Made by a program: the position numbers and the translations under genes. Positions 63,491 through 64,000 of a stretch of 64,000 nucleotides of DNA are shown here, in pieces. The notes under the pieces are model-generated. The model was given only the letters and a program-made list of their open reading frames with translations. It was not told where the DNA came from and did not search any database. This stretch comes from an uncultured Kocuria sp. (GTDB taxonomy: Bacteria; Actinomycetota; Actinomycetes; Actinomycetales; Micrococcaceae), in assembly GCF_947500125.1 (NCBI RefSeq), contig NZ_CANMRA010000003.1, forward strand, positions 62,001 to 126,000, in the 5' to 3' direction. Numbering within the stretch: the stretch's first letter is position 1; each line of letters opens with the position of its first letter.

Positions 63491-64000
63491 TCAGGGGTAG
63501 CGCACGGACACGCCGGAGGTGGCCTGCTCCTCGATCCGCACGAGCGACTGGACGGACGTCAGGTTCTCGCCCAGCCGGTTGGGCTTGCCGGCGCCGTGGT
63601 AGTCGCTCGAGCCCGTGACCACCAGGTCGTGCTCGGAGGCCATCAGGACCAGGCGGGCCCGGGCGTCGTCGGGGTTGTCCCGGTGCGCGACCTCGAGCCC
63701 GCCGAGTCCGGCGTCGATCATGGCCTCGAAGACCTCCGGGCCGACCACCCGGCCGCGGGCCGCTGCGAGCGGGTGGGCGAACACGGGCACGCCGCCGGCG
63801 GCCCGCACGAGGCGCACCGCGTGCACCGGGTCCGGTGCGTAGTGGGGGACGTAGTAGCGGGAGCGGCTGTGCAGCACCGAGGCGAAGGCCGCGGTGCGGT
63901 TCTCCACGATCCCCGCGGTGACCAGGGCGTCGGCGATGTGCGGGCGACCCACGGTCGCGCCCTCGTGCACGTGGTCCAGGACCACGTCCCAGTCGATCGG
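63491..64000 (-). CDS. PHP-domain phosphoesterase, C-terminal part
   Basis: The 3' 169 codons of a gene that continues beyond the window. The PHP-type metal-dependent phosphoesterase motifs are VPVFAHPLAAARG, GLGGLEVAHRDNPDD and VVTGSSDYHGAGKPNRLGENL, in which the Asp and His bind the metal. Relatives include the YciV/TrpH RNase and 3',5'-bisphosphate nucleotidase group, so RNA end or nucleotide turnover is possible. The N-terminal metal ligands are outside the window. Confidence 0.88.
   Translation of the reverse strand, partial: PIDWDVVLDHVHEGATVGRPHIADALVTAGIVENRTAAFASVLHSRSRYYVPHYAPDPVHAVRLVRAAGGVPVFAHPLAAARGRVVGPEVFEAMIDAGLGGLEVAHRDNPDDARARLVLMASEHDLVVTGSSDYHGAGKPNRLGENLTSVQSLVRIEEQATSGVSVRYP

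Noticed and set aside
63265-63618. A 117-codon plus-strand ORF between the symporter and the PHP gene
   Set aside because: It is Arg/Gly/Pro-rich, overlaps the PHP gene on the other strand, and has no ribosome binding site or recognised domain.

Overview
The window reads as one chromosomal segment of a very GC-rich actinobacterium, most likely Micrococcales/Micrococcaceae. Supporting markers are a WhiB1-type regulator, PdtaS, the MtrAB-LpqB phosphorelay, AdnAB in place of RecBCD/AddAB, the coproporphyrin-dependent heme pathway with HemQ, frequent GTG starts and several apparently leaderless promoters. Gene order follows blocks known from Mycobacterium tuberculosis: whiB1-pdtaS (Rv3219-Rv3220c), secA to mtrA (Rv3240c-Rv3246c), UPF0182 to adnA (Rv3193c-Rv3202c) and TetR-DUF3107-rhlE (Rv3208-Rv3211). 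The genus cannot be fixed from sequence alone. No rRNA, CRISPR array, insertion sequence or prophage was seen.

Layout. 0.1-6.1 kb: a glycosyltransferase, a small membrane protein, whiB1 with a structured leader, pdtaS, and a coupled SAF-domain/CpaE-like ATPase pair. 6.3-8.8 kb: a small excisionase-type HTH protein, two proteins of unknown function and a LysM protein whose promoter carries a 10-bp-phased repeat. 8.8-17.5 kb: mtrA-mtrB-lpqB-comF-hpf-secA on the minus strand. 17.7-22.2 kb: a cysteine desulfurase, mnmA, chorismate mutase and a MetE-like protein lacking its zinc ligands, divergent from trmL. 22.3-26.9 kb: envelope-stress genes (membrane HtrA-type protease, TPM-domain protein, PspA). 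27.0-34.6 kb: initiator tRNA, UPF0182, a YlbL-type PDZ/Lon protease, two metallopeptidase-family proteins and a degenerate ThiF-like protein. 34.6-46.8 kb: DNA repair and nucleotide hygiene (uvrD2, nudC, a phosphotransferase, adnB, adnA, a DEDD exonuclease). 46.8-57.4 kb: a near-complete heme locus. 57.4-61.3 kb: TetR, DUF3107, a DEAD-box helicase with a long leader, and a translationally coupled DNA methyltransferase. 61.3-64 kb: a two-gene sodium/solute symporter and a PHP-domain gene cut by the window edge.

How genes work together. The heme locus encodes the route from glutamyl-tRNA to heme b: HemA, HemL, HemB, HemC, HemD, HemE, CgoX/HemY, CpfC/HemH and ChdC/HemQ. Its hemE-to-hemC genes are joined by 1-4 base stop/start overlaps. 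HemD runs without a stop codon into HemB through a Pro/Thr-rich linker built on a 15-bp tandem repeat. That apparent HemD-HemB fusion is the most unusual protein architecture seen. Other second-look items are the repeat array before the LysM gene, a TCTCAG direct-repeat operator before the protease, an Arg-for-Lys P-loop in AdnA, the helicase-methyltransferase coupling, and a terminator-like hairpin in the whiB1 leader.
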